A stretch of DNA of 64,000 nucleotides from Siderastrea radians. Its lineage: Eukaryota > Cnidaria > Anthozoa > Scleractinia > Rhizangiidae. Within the stretch, counting starts at the first letter, position 1, and every line of letters begins with the position of its first letter. Below, one piece after another: positions 12,287 to 24,917 of this stretch. A program made the position numbers and the translations under genes. The stretch lies in assembly GCA_964017195.1 (NCBI GenBank), contig OZ024892.1, positions 10,152,866-10,216,865 on the forward strand, in the 5' to 3' direction. Below the pieces are notes generated by a model. The model saw nothing but the letters and a program-made list of their open reading frames with translations, searched no databases and was not told the origin of the DNA.

Positions 12287-12945
12287 AAAACAAAACAAGC
12301 TTTCTTTCTCAGGATCCAAAATTTAACTGAGCCACAAGCTTTTGATTCCGTCGCAGAATCGTTATCAAGTGATGGTGTTGGATGTTTTGTCACGTGATTT
12401 ATGATGGTGAAAACCACGCGACAAAACAACCTCGTAGATGGTCGGGAGCTCGTATCCGCTGTCACGATTCATTGTTGTTGACCCCACAGCCAAAGAAAAG
12501 AAATGCGGAGTGGTCTACAAAGTTCAGTGCAAGGATTGCAGAGAGGATTACATCGGTGAGACGGCTAGACCGTTTGGGGTCAGGCTCGAGGAGTACGACA
12601 ACATTAAAAAAGCATCGACAACTGCTGTGGGTGATCACCTCAGGGACACGGGACACAATCTTGGCTTCTCTTCCTCCCTGATCATTGCAAGGGAAAATGA
12701 CGCTTTCAAGAGACGAATTAGAAAGGCCATCGAAATTCACTGTCAGACCCCAACAGTGAATCGTGACAGCAGATACGAGCTGCCGGCCCTCTACGGGGAT
12801 GTTTCGTCACGTGGTTTTCACCATCATAAATCACGTGACAAACATCTAACACCATCACTTGATAAAGATTCCGCGACGGAATAGAAAGCTTGTGGCTCAG
12901 TTAAATTTTGGATCCTGAGAAAGAAACCTTGTTTTGTTTTGACGT
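12287..12945 (+). mobile_element. Penelope-like element fragment between inverted flanks
   Basis: A GIY-YIG endonuclease fragment is flanked by long inverted repeats: 12287-12425 and about 12805-12945 are reverse complements. The phrases ATGATGGTGAAAACCACG and AACCTTGTTTTGTTTTGAC, with their complements, mark them. Penelope-like elements often carry terminal repeats in direct or inverted order, so this fits a 5'-truncated copy. The reverse transcriptase is absent. Confidence 0.7.
12438..12884 (+). pseudogene. GIY-YIG endonuclease domain of a Penelope-like element (fragment)
   Basis: The frame contains GVVYKVQCKDCREDYIGET, then an Arg helix (RPFGVRLEEY). This is the GIY-YIG core arrangement with the Cys-x2-Cys typical of Penelope-like elements. 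A later helical part has VGDHLRDTGHNLGF and the AIEIHCQTPTVNRDSRYELP ending, which is also typical of this family. Only the C-terminal endonuclease is present. The frame runs on into the 3' inverted repeat before stopping. Confidence 0.8.
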
Positions 12946-13334
12946 ATTATGCCAGGATCAAGAAACGATTTTTTCTATTTTTTAACAGAAAACGCATATA
13001 AATGAAGACAATTATTACATGTAACCTTTAGTCATAAAGTAGGTTTTTTTACAACATATACAAACAGTAAATAAGCAGCGAATTAAAAGAAATTTGCCAA
13101 AGTTGTATTTTGGCTCTATTACTTAACCATTTTACTCCCAATACACGTAATATCGCTGATCTTTGAATACCACGCATAGACGTTCTCACTAAGATTATAT
13201 GGCAACCATATTTCATAACCGGAATGCTGACCTTTATCGAAACAATTCAATACATACATTTCTCAACTATTGTGTCTTTGCTTTGTCACTTCGTATCAAT
13301 AATTATATTCTGCCGGTCTTTTTAGTGCAAAGAC

Positions 13335-13688
13335 CACACAACGCATAACAAACTATACTGGTTCGTTTTGAGCTGGACATACACTTGTCAGAAGTAAGTT
13401 GAAATGTAAGTTAAACGATACTGATTTCAAGGTAGGCACTAACGCTGGACAAAAAGAAAGGTTTGATGACCGATATTTCAGTTCTGCTAGTTGAAATATC
13501 AACTCATCAGTAATCATTTAACCCTTTTCCGTAGTGCCGTGTCTTGCAATCAATAATTAGCCTGGTACCTCATGGCAGAAAGTGCCGGCGTTGTAATCCA
13601 AAGAGCTATTGCGCCGTTAAGTATTTTATTTCCTTAACCAATAAAGAGGCAAAGCTGCCGCAAAAAGCCCGATCACAAAAGCCTGTCG
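13335..13688. repeat. Dispersed direct repeat, copy 1
   Basis: About 350 bases matching 16544-16868 in the same orientation, about 3.2 kb apart. Shared phrases include CACAACGCATAACAA, GTTTTGAGCTGGA, CCGATATTTCAGTTCT and TTTATTTCCTTAACCAATAA. Differences and small indels are scattered throughout. Confidence 0.8.
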
Positions 13689-16543
13689 ATTTTCATTAGA
13701 GGGCGGCTAAAACTGTCGCTGGGCAGATTGAGGAGCGGTTCGGTACAGAAGATCGGGTTTTAAAATTTATTTTCACTGAGAGAGTTCTACTAACAATCTG
13801 CTTAAGGTAAACCAAATCTGGTCCTTTAGCTTAGAAAAACACGCCTACGGACCGAAACTAAGTTGTCAGCCAAAAAATTTTCAAGTTCAGCTCTTGGACC
13901 AATATAACATCCAGATTTACTCTCAAGTTATTAAGGTTAAAGAGATTGTTATCTTTTGGAAGTTGGTATTTTGTCGGCTATTTTCATCTTTATCTAGACC
14001 GGACAATAGCTGGGCATAACCTCAGTCGCGACCACTTGCGACACTTTTCGCTAGTTTTAGCAAGAAACGTTTATACCATTCATATCAATATTTATTTATA
14101 CAGTTAAGCGATTCCTTCCGACGCATCTCTCTAATTTCTGAAACTTGTTTTCCCAATTTTCAGTCTGTTGTCAGTAAGTATATAAGTAAAGTCAGTTCAG
14201 CAGAAATCTCAGTTCTTCATGGTTAAATAGAAGTGGTTGCAATCGTTCTAGCAGGAGCAGTAGCCGCTATATATCGCATACGGATTCAATGATGAGCACT
14301 GTTTTATGATGACGGGTTATCACGGCTCTTTGTACTAATCAAAACAACAGGCAGGTATTTAATAGTTTGCATGGTATGGGGAAGGTTATTTTCCTTTTCT
14401 GATGGTGACACCCGTGTTGATCAAATTGACTGTAGACTCACTAATTAAAAGTATTTAAAACAGCAGATCATGCCTTGCCATTATTTTTCACTAAAACGTA
14501 TTAAGAATATATCTTTTTACTTGTTGTCTCCTTCCAGGGACTTAAAAAGGACTCTGAAACTTCGGGTTGTATTATTTCTGATAAAAACAAACATGGATCG
14601 AAAAAGCATCATTCACTGAAAATCAGAAGACCAAAAGCTAGGCTCTTCCTTTTGCAGCTAATTTTCGCGCAATTTACGGTATTTTTCTTTCACCAATAAC
14701 AAATAAAGATAAAGGTAATAAACAGAACAATAAGAACAGTAGTAACTGTTTAGAAGTCGTGTCTTGGTTTCACTTTTACTACACGTTATTCCGTCGTAGT
14801 TTCCTTCATCATTCTCGATGAGTGATGTATAAGCACAAGTTAAACAATACATTAAAGAAATAACTGACGAGCGGCGTCGATAAACATTTCGTTATTCTTT
14901 CATTACTTATTTATGTTTTTTTTTTCGGGATGATACTTGGCATTCATTATAAGGATATTGCTACGCCAACTATAGTGATTGAGTTAGCTTTTACTGCAAA
15001 CTCGATCAGTAAATATTTTGTACAACTGTTACAGTAAATCGAAACTGATTCACATTGAATTGCGTATACTGCACTGAGGACTCTTAAAGTACTGCGTTGT
15101 TTTGGAAACTAGTACAGCAGAGAAGTTCAAGAGCTCTTCCATAGCAAATTAGAGAGGACTGACTTTGAAATGTCTCATGGCCACATAAAGGGAAAGACAC
15201 CACTGTACAAGAAATTAACTGGCTACGCTGATTATTTGCATGGTGTCACTTTTAATCCAGCGTTGGCATAATGTTGGCATTGACTTGAAAGATAACTATT
15301 AGTGATTGCTATCGATAAAAATACAGCCAAAACAATCCGACATTTCCAACACCAGGTCGCCTTTCTTCTTCACGATTCAGGTGTGTTTTACGACAAAAAT
15401 CCTACGATCAGAGTCGTAGCTGTCTTTAGTGATCACATTTTATTTGGGGTCCAATTTGTTGATAATGATACCACCCAGTGCAAAAGGTACATTTCTAATA
15501 GACAGATATATTGTAACCGTCGGGTACGACAAACATTTTTTCCAGACATATGTTTCATTAGTTTTTTTATCAGTAGAGATTTCCTTTGCGATAGCGCTTA
15601 AACAAACGTTTTGGGTGCCTTAAACTTACCTTAAAATTCGAGTTCTAAAAACAAAGAATTTAATACGAAAGTTCTTAATTTATCCTTTTTAGAAAAGTCT
15701 TGCTTTTGGCAAAGATTCCTCCTCTTGCAACATTTAGGCTTGGAAGCAAGCACTAAACAATTCTGAAGTAAATGCCATAAAATATAACCGTAGACTACTA
15801 CATTCTATAGGACGCAAAGCGACAATTAATCTTAAAAGAGGAATTCTCTTTTTCAGTTTTGTTTTCAAGTTCAGAAAATTATTCGCATGAATTAACTTTT
15901 ACCTTTTGTCATGCTGGTTTGCTGAAATTTTACCGTGGAAACAAGTTTAACTAGCAACGGAGGATGTGCCGATAAAATTGTACAATTTTTATCTCAATAG
16001 CAATAGTTTCTAGAACAAATTAATGTTTGTTTGAAAGTCTTTTTTAAAAGAGATTATTCACACGACCCTTTAATTTTTAATGGACTTTACACATAGTCTT
16101 TTAGAAACTGTTATTAAAATGAATTTTTTTAGCGTTTTCCGTCAGGTACTTAACACGTGTAGCAAAGCAAATTCCACCGCTTAAGTGTCTGTGTCTTCCA
16201 AAACTACCGGTATATAGCAGCACTAAATCCTATAATAACTGCACGTGATCAAATGCTGCTAAGTAACCATCTGAGTTCCTAGCCATGGTTCAGAAACTTA
16301 GTTTTGAATACTCTCTTATTTATTTTTTGTTTGATTTAAAACAAAATCGTTGAAAAAGCTTGCCAACAGTGACTGATTTTGATTCATTTCCTTACGTTTT
16401 TAAAATCGGCATTTTCAAACCTTATTTTCGTATATATGCAACAGCGATGATTATGAGATTGCCTTGAACAAACAGCTTGAATAATGTTCCTAAATCGATA
16501 GAAATTAGCATAACGTTTGAACTAATGCAAAGAACCTCATGAT

Positions 16544-16868
16544 CACAACGCATAACAAGCTAAACTACCTGTACTGATACGTTTTGAGCTGGAGATACAC
16601 TTGCCAGAAGTCAGTTGAAATGTAAGTTAAACAATACTTATTGCAAGGCAGGCACTAAGGCCGGACAAAAGGAAAAGTTTGTTGGCCGATATTTCAGTTC
16701 TACTAGTTGAAACATCAACTAACAATCCAACCCTTTTTTCGTAGTACCGTGTCTCTCTATACAGAAAATGACGGCGAAATAATTGGCTATTAAGCCGTTA
16801 AGTATTTTATTTCCTTAACCAATAAAAAGGCACTGCTGTCGCAAGAAGCCCGATCACAAAAGCCTCTC
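16544..16868. repeat. Dispersed direct repeat, copy 2
   Basis: Partner of 13335-13688. The 3' segment ends with GCCCGATCACAAAAGCCT in both copies. It is either an old segmental duplication or two insertions of one family; no terminal structure settles this. Confidence 0.8.
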
Positions 16869-17366
16869 GCCTTTTTCCCCTGTACATTTGATTTATTTCT
16901 AAAAGGGTTTTGTAAGGGCTTGAAGCTAAAACATTCGTGACGTATGTGTCAAAAATTACAGGACAACAGAACTGTGCATTTGTACATTGGCCAAGACAAA
17001 TTAAAGAGGCTTTGCTAGTTTGAACAGATGTTATGTATGCAAATTTGCTATAAGAATCCTGTTTTGGCACAACTGATAATTGTTGGCTTGACTTTTCACA
17101 ATGAAACCACTCTTTGTAAAACTCTTGTTAGCTTCTATGAACATTTCTGAACGTGTACTTCTATACGAAAGTATCGCATTTCCTTGATTAAGCCTCCTCT
17201 CTCGAATAAGTGCTCTCTAAGTATCGTTACACCTGACACCCTCACCAATAGAAGCTAGAAATGTTTCATTTCCTAAGAGGACGTTCCATTTACTTACGTT
17301 TACTGACAAGGATATTTATTTATCTATTTATTTACCACGTACACATATGTGCACATACAAATAATA

Positions 17367-17597
17367 ATATATAGATTTAGCCAAGCCTAAAAGCGGAGCC
17401 GCCAAGGAATAAACTGGTGTTTGTTTCTCAAAAATAGTCCTAAAACGTTTTTCGGGGCTTTTTGGCTCGTTCGCTTTCGAAAAGTGTTCCTCAAAAAGCC
17501 CGAAAGTGTTCCGAATTGTCCTCCAATATTTTAGGGATCTGTTCTGTAAACCCAAGATCGAAAGGTCATTCTAGAGGCTGAGCCCCGCTTGATTATC
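17367..17597. repeat. Interspersed element sharing a 30-base core with the Polinton interior
   Basis: It begins with ATATATAGATTTAGCCAAGC and continues through CTAAAAGCGGA. This string of about 30 bases recurs exactly at 57225-57257 inside the Polinton. The rest, ending GAGGCTGAGCCCCGCTTG, looks like a complete short interspersed element. It is non-coding. Confidence 0.65.
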
Positions 17598-18032
17598 TTT
17601 TTTTTCGGGCATCAAACTGAACACATATTTTACTCACGAGCCGTCTTGCTTGGTTTTTTGCAATGTTTCCATATCCTGTCATTTAACTGTCAAGGCTTGT
17701 CAAATCTCCTTGGATTATTGGCTGTTCGCTTAAATGAACTTGAAACGGCGCTCATTTACAACAACAAAATAAAACTTATTCTGAAGTCAGTATTAAAATG
17801 GGTTATCTTCATCGCGTTCGGATGTTAACAAATAACATGAACTGCCTCTATTAGTCTAGTCAAACATTTATACTGGCATTTCACCGGCATTTTACTAGGA
17901 TTACCCGAAAGAAAGGATTTGGGAGGCTTCCAAGCACCTGTAATAGAATTATCGAAGAAATGTCGCGTAGGTTTTAGCGGCTGCGAAGAAATTCCAGCAC
18001 TTTGTGGAACACACAATAAATTACCAGATAAA

Positions 18033-18383
18033 ATAGCTTTAAACCCAAAACTGCCTCGCTTATAGTTAGTTAAGTAACTTTTATATTTCGTTCTCTAACT
18101 TGAGACCATCGAGATTGAAAACAAAGAAACAAACACCAAACATGCTTAACTCTATGGCATAAGTTTCGCGGCTGCGAATTGTTTAAAGTTCGGACGCCTT
18201 TAGAAATGCACAGAACTGTTCTTGGAAGCCTTTCGGATGAAATAGGTTTAAACCGACAACTGCTTCCCTTATAGTTTCTTAAATAACTTTTATATTTTGT
18301 TCTCTAGCTAGAGACCATCAAGATTGAAAACAAGTAAACACCAAACACGCTTTAAATTATGGCATAAGTTTTGCGGATGCGAA
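18033..18383. repeat. Degenerate tandem duplication, about 205-base unit
   Basis: 18033-18178 and 18241-18383 align along their lengths. Both contain AACTTTTATATTT followed by GTTCTCTA, GAGACCATC, GATTGAAAACAA, and GGCATAAGTTT followed by GCGG. Confidence 0.75.
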
Positions 18384-19839
18384 GTAAGTCTACATTAGGT
18401 AAAAATTAGCTTTAAATCCAAAAACTCCCTTAAAAGAGTATTACAATTGAAAACTTCTAGGACAAGAAAATCGACAATTGCACAAAGAAATGGACCCGAC
18501 AGTCAAAATTGAAAGCAATTATTCGCTGTAATCTCACTGAAGTGATGCTTGTGCTGTTGCCTTGCGACTTTGCTTTGACCTACTGTTATGAATAAACAAA
18601 CACAAAATAATAAACAGAGAAATCATTTTTGAAAAAGTTTATTCGAAAACCCGTAAGTTTATACTTAAATGCAATTCGCGTTACACTTCCAGCATCGTGG
18701 GCCGTCTACGCCAGTGAAATCGGCTGAGCATGGCAAAATATTCAAGACTACATCTGTCACAGATCTGAGCGCGTTTTCTAATGATTTTTTTAGTCAAAAG
18801 TAAATGACACATTTCTAATGACATCAATTAAATTTCCATTTCCAAACGTAATTTTTGTGACCATAACACTCAAAATCATGTACCTTAAAACCCTTTAAAA
18901 CTTCACTTACTCGGTTGTATTTCAGAACAGCGCAAGCTCTCCGCCGTGAAGAAAACAAACATGAAGTCCTTTGAACGCAGCTTTCGTAACCTGAACTTTT
19001 CGCCTTCCACCAGTATTCTTTTGAACTTTTTCGATCCATTTATAGATATTACATGTCTACATGTTTTTTCTCAAGTTTAAAACCTCAGTACTGTCGAACG
19101 ATCGCTTTGCTAAATGAAGTTAAGCTTTTTTAAAAAAACCTGTTTTTCAAAAGCGACGATGGTCATGCGATTTCCCGCCAAGAAAAACGCCGGTTGCCCA
19201 AAAGCACCACGCGATGTCTTGGGACTCCCCTCCCCCTCCCCTAAAGTCTGTATGGGCGTATGCTGACGTCACAATCAAAATTTTTCGGATCGATAGGTTA
19301 CCAGATTTGTTTACTCATGGTGCTCCGCGAGCTCTGCTTTAAGTTGCGCAGTTAGGCTTTAGATGTAGAAGCTGGATTTGTCGTTGATAGACAGTAAGAA
19401 GAAAAGCGGTCCTTTTCTTCTTATTAAACTTTCAGCTAAAATCCATTTCTATTACAAGACAGAAATACGAAATAAGCACCCCTGAGGCGCTTGTCTGAGT
19501 AGATGCGATACGTTAATTCAACAGTGCGTTTATTGTAATCGAGTGGAGCACTATCGTCTGCATTTTTCTCGCTTGTCATTTTCATCAGGCTGGCTGAAGT
19601 TTGAATGATCTGTCCAATTTTCCGTGCTCTTTCACTTTTCTCTTCCTGGATCTCGGCTAAAGCAACCTTATTGTTAATTATAATTACCACAGCAGTAAGT
19701 ATAATAGTCGATTACTGAATGCAGCGTTGACCGAAATGGTCCTTGTAGGGCTTTAAGTACGACGTGTATATACCATCTAATATCAGTTTCTAATCTTCTA
19801 AGGAGCAATATTGTTTCTTTTTATACAAGAGACTGCATT

Positions 19840-20010
19840 ATCCGTCTGGGACGAACTTGAGCAAACAAAATTTTGTTCGTCTGAACGTCATGAGTCTCGA
19901 AGTTCGTCTGCAGACGAAGACGGGCACAAAGCGGATTATCCGTGGAGATGAACTGTCGGCTTATAAGTTCGTCTTGAAAGACGGACTAACCTGATTCACG
20001 GATAATCCGG
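19840..20010. mobile_element. Palindromic short element (MITE-like)
   Basis: Several inverted pairs are nested here: GGATTATCCGTG and CACGGATAATCC, and AAGTTCGTCT with AGACGAA. The whole looks like a small fold-back element. No protein is encoded. Confidence 0.5.
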
Positions 20011-22849
20011 CTTTAACATAAAAACAACCAATCACTGAAAGGCGTCGAAGTTCCATCTCTATCATAGGAACGTTTAGAAGGTGAGACATCAAAAATTATG
20101 ACCAGCAGATGCTGTGAACTGCGAGTGCTAATGTTAGAAGTCATACTGAGGACGTAAACGTGTACAAACTGTCTGTGCTGTGAAATTAGACGTCGACTGC
20201 CTTCGAAATTCTTCCCTTCAATCACTTCTCCTGAACCTGAGTATCGTTGGCAATATCTTGATTGTCATTATTCAAATGGGTGCGAAGGAATCTATTGTAT
20301 CTACCTGTTTTTCTCATTGCTGCTTTTTTTGCCAAGGGCGCGCCCTAAAAATTTTCAACGCATGAAGAAAGAATGTATTGTTTAATTTTTAATCAGCTTT
20401 GAGCTATGCAGCTGTGAAGGGTCTCAATTTAGTTTTTGGCCGGAGATAATTTTCCCTATCATTTAATAGGTTTTTCTCATGAGGCCACTAATTGAAGAAA
20501 AGAAAAATATATGCTTTTGAAAAACTCGGTTAACATAAAGCAGCAAAATCGGCTGTAAAACTCCGGTTGTTTCTCCGGTCATTCTTCGTTAGCACGTTTT
20601 GTCAACGCCACTACCGTTTTGAAAAATAGCATCAAAATGAAGGCCATCAATAGTAAAAAATGTTCTCACTTGAGTAAACATTTAAACTTTGTTTGCAGTT
20701 CTCACAGGGTTATCCTCTTTACTCTTGACTGCTTCTATAGTTTATACAGTTTCTACGTTTGTTTCGAAAGCGAGGACCCAGAATATCATCTAAGGATTTG
20801 AAAGTATTATTGAATTATTTGGTCTTCACTGAGTAATAAAAAGGGATGACCAAGGATATTGTTTTGGCAATCACTAGCAAAACATCAGCTTGAAAGTCTT
20901 TATTATATGCTAACCCAAAAATTAACACTGACAGAATGAATTAAAAGTACACTCTTAAATTTGAACCCATGCCACCAGCTGCTTTGCCAATATCATGTCA
21001 TTTCCAACTCAGCGGCGGTGGATTTGATTCGTGACATTCAGAAAGTTTTACATTTCCTGTTTTAATTCAAAGGTCTCGTAGCTAAATTGTCTCTAGATTG
21101 AACTTGTATTGCGATTAAACACTATGATTCTAAAATCTTTCTCTGTTAAGGATTATTTCTTCCTTGACTCAGCTTGACGCTAAAGTTGTTTTTATTTATC
21201 AAAATTACAGCGTTGCATGGGAAACTTGAAGTTTGACGAGGCAACCATAAAAAGAAGAGCAAAGTCAGTAAGTCAAATTTTCGAGTTGGTCAATTCTAGT
21301 ATCATGTAAAGAATTACCACTTTTCCAAACTTATACAGAGTATGTATTGTGTTCTACCACAACGTTATTCTGAACTGGAAGAATAACGGCCATCTAAGTC
21401 CGTCATGCAGTCGATCAGTACACAAAAAACCTCTTTTAATTAGGATCGAACTCTCCGGAAGGGCGAGGGGGTACCTTTGCAATAGGTTTATTTTTCTAGT
21501 TTTATATTAATGATATATGAATAATGTCCTATTGACCCCGGCACTCGAAGAGACGAGAACAAACAAAGAGAACGGGTTCTCTCTGGGGTATGTGCAATGT
21601 TTCCCTAACGGCGTTTTTGCCGGAACCCCACGTGGTCTTGTTTAAATAACCCGCATATTATCATCCTGCAGACGGTTCTGGAAATTTTTAAGTCTCCTTT
21701 CAAGAGAAAGACATTTTAAATGTGACATCGATTTATGATTTAAAGGCTTTCTAGGCAAGCAGTGTGTAAAGAACGATTTGTAGGACAAGAATCCGAGTAA
21801 CGGTATGGTGTTTAATTAGAGCCTTCTTTTTTTCCAAGGATATGACTTAACTTTATTTTGTAGCTTCCCTCACTTATATATATTTTAAGGCGATGCCTAC
21901 AGAACAACAGAGTTATAATTTTCGTGCCTTCTCTCCGATTCTCTTTTATGTTGAAATATACAACTGGACAGAGTAACAATCCAGCGACAAATGTAAACAT
22001 TGGCCATACAACGCGACATTATCTATGTCTTCCAATCACCACAATTCGATTCTTGCCCTTAAATTGCAATGCAAATAGTTAAAAACAGTCGGCGTCCATT
22101 TGTTAGGGTTTCTTAGATGCTGCGTTACTTCAATTAGTAGCTGGCACAAACTCAATATCCTGTCTTTTCGTGTAAACAACATTAATCTAAAATTTGTATT
22201 GAAAATATATTGATCGGCAGATAAAAACTACGGACGCGCTTGAAGAGAAAAAGAAAACGGTACAAGCTACGTGTTACAGTGTAAGTACAGATTGCTTAAT
22301 GGTTTGACAATTTTATGGCATGGTCAAGTTGACTGTCAACATCTTCTCTTCGGTGAAACCTGCCACAGAAGAAATTTCTTGTCCAAGGCATCGACTGTTT
22401 CTTATAAGGCTGTGACTTAATAGTTCACAAATGACAGAGTAAACATTGTGGAAAAAAATTTCAAGTATTTCAATGTTTTCCTTAACGTTTCCCCGTTTGA
22501 GCGCACAAGATTAAAAATCCTGCTTCCAAGAGTCAAGAAGAGAAACATCGCCGGGTTTGTCTATGGGAATTATTAACCACCCATTTCGAGTTAGAGGAGG
22601 ATTGCTCTTCATAAAGAACCATAGATAGAGGAACGATTTACAAATGAAACGGAGGAAACTTCCTTGATCCGATTTAAAAGTGGTCATAGCATGGTCGATT
22701 TTTAGCGGAAAAAAAAGCGTAATCTAAGTCAGCCCCTTCCAAGTTGTGCATTCATTAAATACAGCATAAATTAAAATTTAAGTAAATTATACATCACAAG
22801 ACGAATAAATTACTTTTTTCGTTTGCTTTGAACAGGAGACACTTGGACA

Positions 22850-22919
22850 ATGCACGTCGAGTTTCTATCATTCCTTTTGCTACTGGTATGCTTCAGTGAA
22901 GGCAACCAAAACTGCTCAG
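22850..22919 (+). CDS. Discoidin-domain secreted protein, first coding exon (signal peptide)
   Basis: The exon starts at an ATG (22850) shortly after a splice acceptor (TTTGAACAG ending about 22834), so a non-coding 5' exon is likely upstream. It encodes MHVEFLSFLLLLVCFSEG: a hydrophobic core of Leu, Phe and Val typical of a signal peptide, then NQNCS. The exon ends TCAG before GTTTGT and leaves in phase 1. It joins to exon 24589, where G plus AT gives Asp. The in-phase fit and the immediate start of a discoidin domain support the call. Confidence 0.8.
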
Positions 22920-24588
22920 GTTTGTAGTGAATGTATCTTCTTGATTTACAAAAATGGAAACTGTTGCTACGTATGCAAATGATTAAAAAATTAAGTTTTT
23001 ACAAAAACCTCCAAGATTCTTTAGAGCAAAAGAGACATAAGCGACAGAAAGTCAAATGTTTCGCATACACTTGATAGAGGGCGCTTATAAGGTGAAGAAT
23101 AAATCGTGCATTCATAATTGATCGCATGGAACATTTTCCCGCGTTATTTTGAATGCATACACTATTAACCTTAACAGCATATCTTTAGCTAATTTCAAGG
23201 CATGCTGTTAATTTATAAACCAAGCCTCTGCTTTTATCCATTTTAAATTGTTTGAATTTTATCTTTTTTTCTTTCATAGCCAATTATTTAATTTAATTCG
23301 TCTAGAGAATTAACATTGATATTAAGAAGAATTTTTCTCGTATCTTCCGTCCTACTAAGTAAACCCTTATCCAAATTCTTTTACATTGAGATTTAAAGTT
23401 CACTGAATTTGCACAAAGAAATAACAAAACGTTGATTTAACCTGCATGAAAACAAGCAAAACCTGTTAACAAATTACCGCTTTCTGTTCTATCGTTGCGT
23501 ATAAAACACTGTTTCAAATTTGAATGCGATAGTCTAAATGTTCTTGCGGTCATTAAAGTTGTCATGGCAAGGAACGCTGTGATAAGTAACGGAGACTGGC
23601 AAGTGTCACAGGGCAACATTTATTTTAATCACGGCAAAAAATTATGCCTTAATAAGTAACTGATTGACCGTTTTTGATAGCTGATTTGATAACCGACTAA
23701 CTAACTTACTGACACAAAAATATGGATTGATCAACTAAGTCGATGAAGGTAAAATGGCCACAGCAAAGACATTCAAAAACAAGCGTTAGTCTTTCGTCAG
23801 AGGGAATCGCTCAGATGAAGGACCCAGCACCACAGTTTCTTCAGAAACTGACTGACTGACTGACTGACTGACTGACTGACTGACTGACTGACTGACTGAC
23901 TGACTGAAGGACAGAGGACGGACTTACTGACTGGTTGACCCAACTGACTGACTTTCGGGAATGACTGATGAATGACTGACTGCAAATGACCAATGGATGG
24001 ATTGTTTGATTCAACAACGGACGAACAGAACAGTTGGCTAACACTCCCTTGGTCTACTTTTTGAGTCACTCAATTCTGAGAGTAAACTCAGTAGGCCTGC
24101 TCCAGTATTATAAGCAGAGTAACTGACGTTCAAACAGAAAACAAACAAATTCAATAAAAAGTCATAACAACAGCCTTACAACAGCTTAATAACAGCGTGA
24201 ATTGAAGATTCCTTTGTTGGGAAATTATCATAGATGAAATTATTCTTGAACACCTTTGTCAATGATTTGATTACTGATGTGCGTTGATTGGGCCATCGAT
24301 ATCTCCACCTCCCAGCACCAGCCGGCCATGAACTATGACCGAAGGGCTACCAGCTCCCTCGATCTACAGAGCTGCTATCATTGACAAAGGGACTCGGGTG
24401 ACTTCCGAAACCTCTGAAAAACTTTCCCTTTAATTGTTGGTGTTGAAGAATAATTTATACTATAAAACTTAGGGTTTTTTAGGCGTTTATAATAAACTAA
24501 GCGTAGACCAAAACTCCACACGAGCAATTTAGCTTCGGAAATCATCTCGTCTTATGATTTTTAATCGTCAATTATTTTTTGGTAACAG
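22920..24588. other. Discoidin gene intron 1
   Basis: 1.67 kb intron from GTTTGT to TAACAG. It contains a perfect 60-base ACTG microsatellite (23847-23906) and a short inverted pair (TTTGTCAATGAT at about 24258, ATCATTGACAAA at about 24378) bounding a small probable interspersed element. No coding sequence is seen. Confidence 0.65.
23847..23906. repeat. (ACTG)15 microsatellite
   Basis: Fifteen uninterrupted copies of ACTG. Shorter degenerate ACTG phrases continue to about 23975. Antisense open frames rich in SVSQ are merely translations of it. Confidence 0.95.
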
Positions 24589-24917
24589 ATGATTGTAGCA
24601 AGCCACTAGGTCTGGAAGACTACAGTATTAAAAACTCGCAGATTTCTGGTGGAACTTCGTACAACGACGACTACGCAAATTATGGGTCACAGAACGCCAG
24701 ACTACACGCTTCTTCTGGATACAGGGCAGACCCTTCAACTGTGGCACCCTTAAACATGATAGGCATTGAGTTGGGAGAGGATACGGTTATCACTGGAATA
24801 GCCACTCAAGGCTATGGGGATCCTACTGTTTCTGAATGGGTCACGAACTTTAATGTGTTTTATAAGAATTCGCTTGGACGCTACCAGCCTGTCAGAAGCA
24901 ATGATGGAAAAGCCTTG
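24589..24917 (+). CDS. Discoidin (F5/8 type C) protein, exon encoding the N-terminal two thirds of the domain
   Basis: The exon lies between TAACAG and GTAAGA and leaves in phase 0. It opens with the domain's first Cys (DDCSKPLGLED) and includes the recognition phrase IKNSQISGGTSY. The conserved core is ARLHASSGYRADP, then MIGIELGEDTVITGIATQGY and VTNFNVFYKNSLGRY. F5/8C domains bind lipids or glycans at the cell surface or in matrix. The closing third, with the second Cys, is not in the adjoining sequence but 36.6 kb downstream at 61501. This phase-0 split is carried across a mobile-element nest. Confidence 0.88.

Larger units (their letters stand above)
12946..22834. other. Long gene-poor interval between polycystin and discoidin genes
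   Basis: Nearly 10 kb without a supported coding exon. The longest open frames (about 60-100 codons) have no conserved motifs and no splice-site support. What is visible is repeats: a direct repeat pair (13335-13688 and 16544-16868), an interspersed element (17367-17597), a degenerate tandem pair (18033-18383) and a palindromic element (about 19840-20010). A 5' untranslated exon of the discoidin gene probably lies near its 3' end, since position 22835 follows a splice acceptor. Confidence 0.5.

Noticed and set aside
12946..22834. Various frames of 60-99 codons as small genes
   Set aside because: No conserved motif, no splice or promoter context, and lengths expected by chance in AT-rich DNA.
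23847..23906. Possible CRISPR-like direct repeat array
   Set aside because: A 4-base microsatellite with no spacers, in a eukaryotic intron.
23797..24069. SVSQ-repeat proteins on the minus strand
   Set aside because: Direct translation of the ACTG microsatellite.
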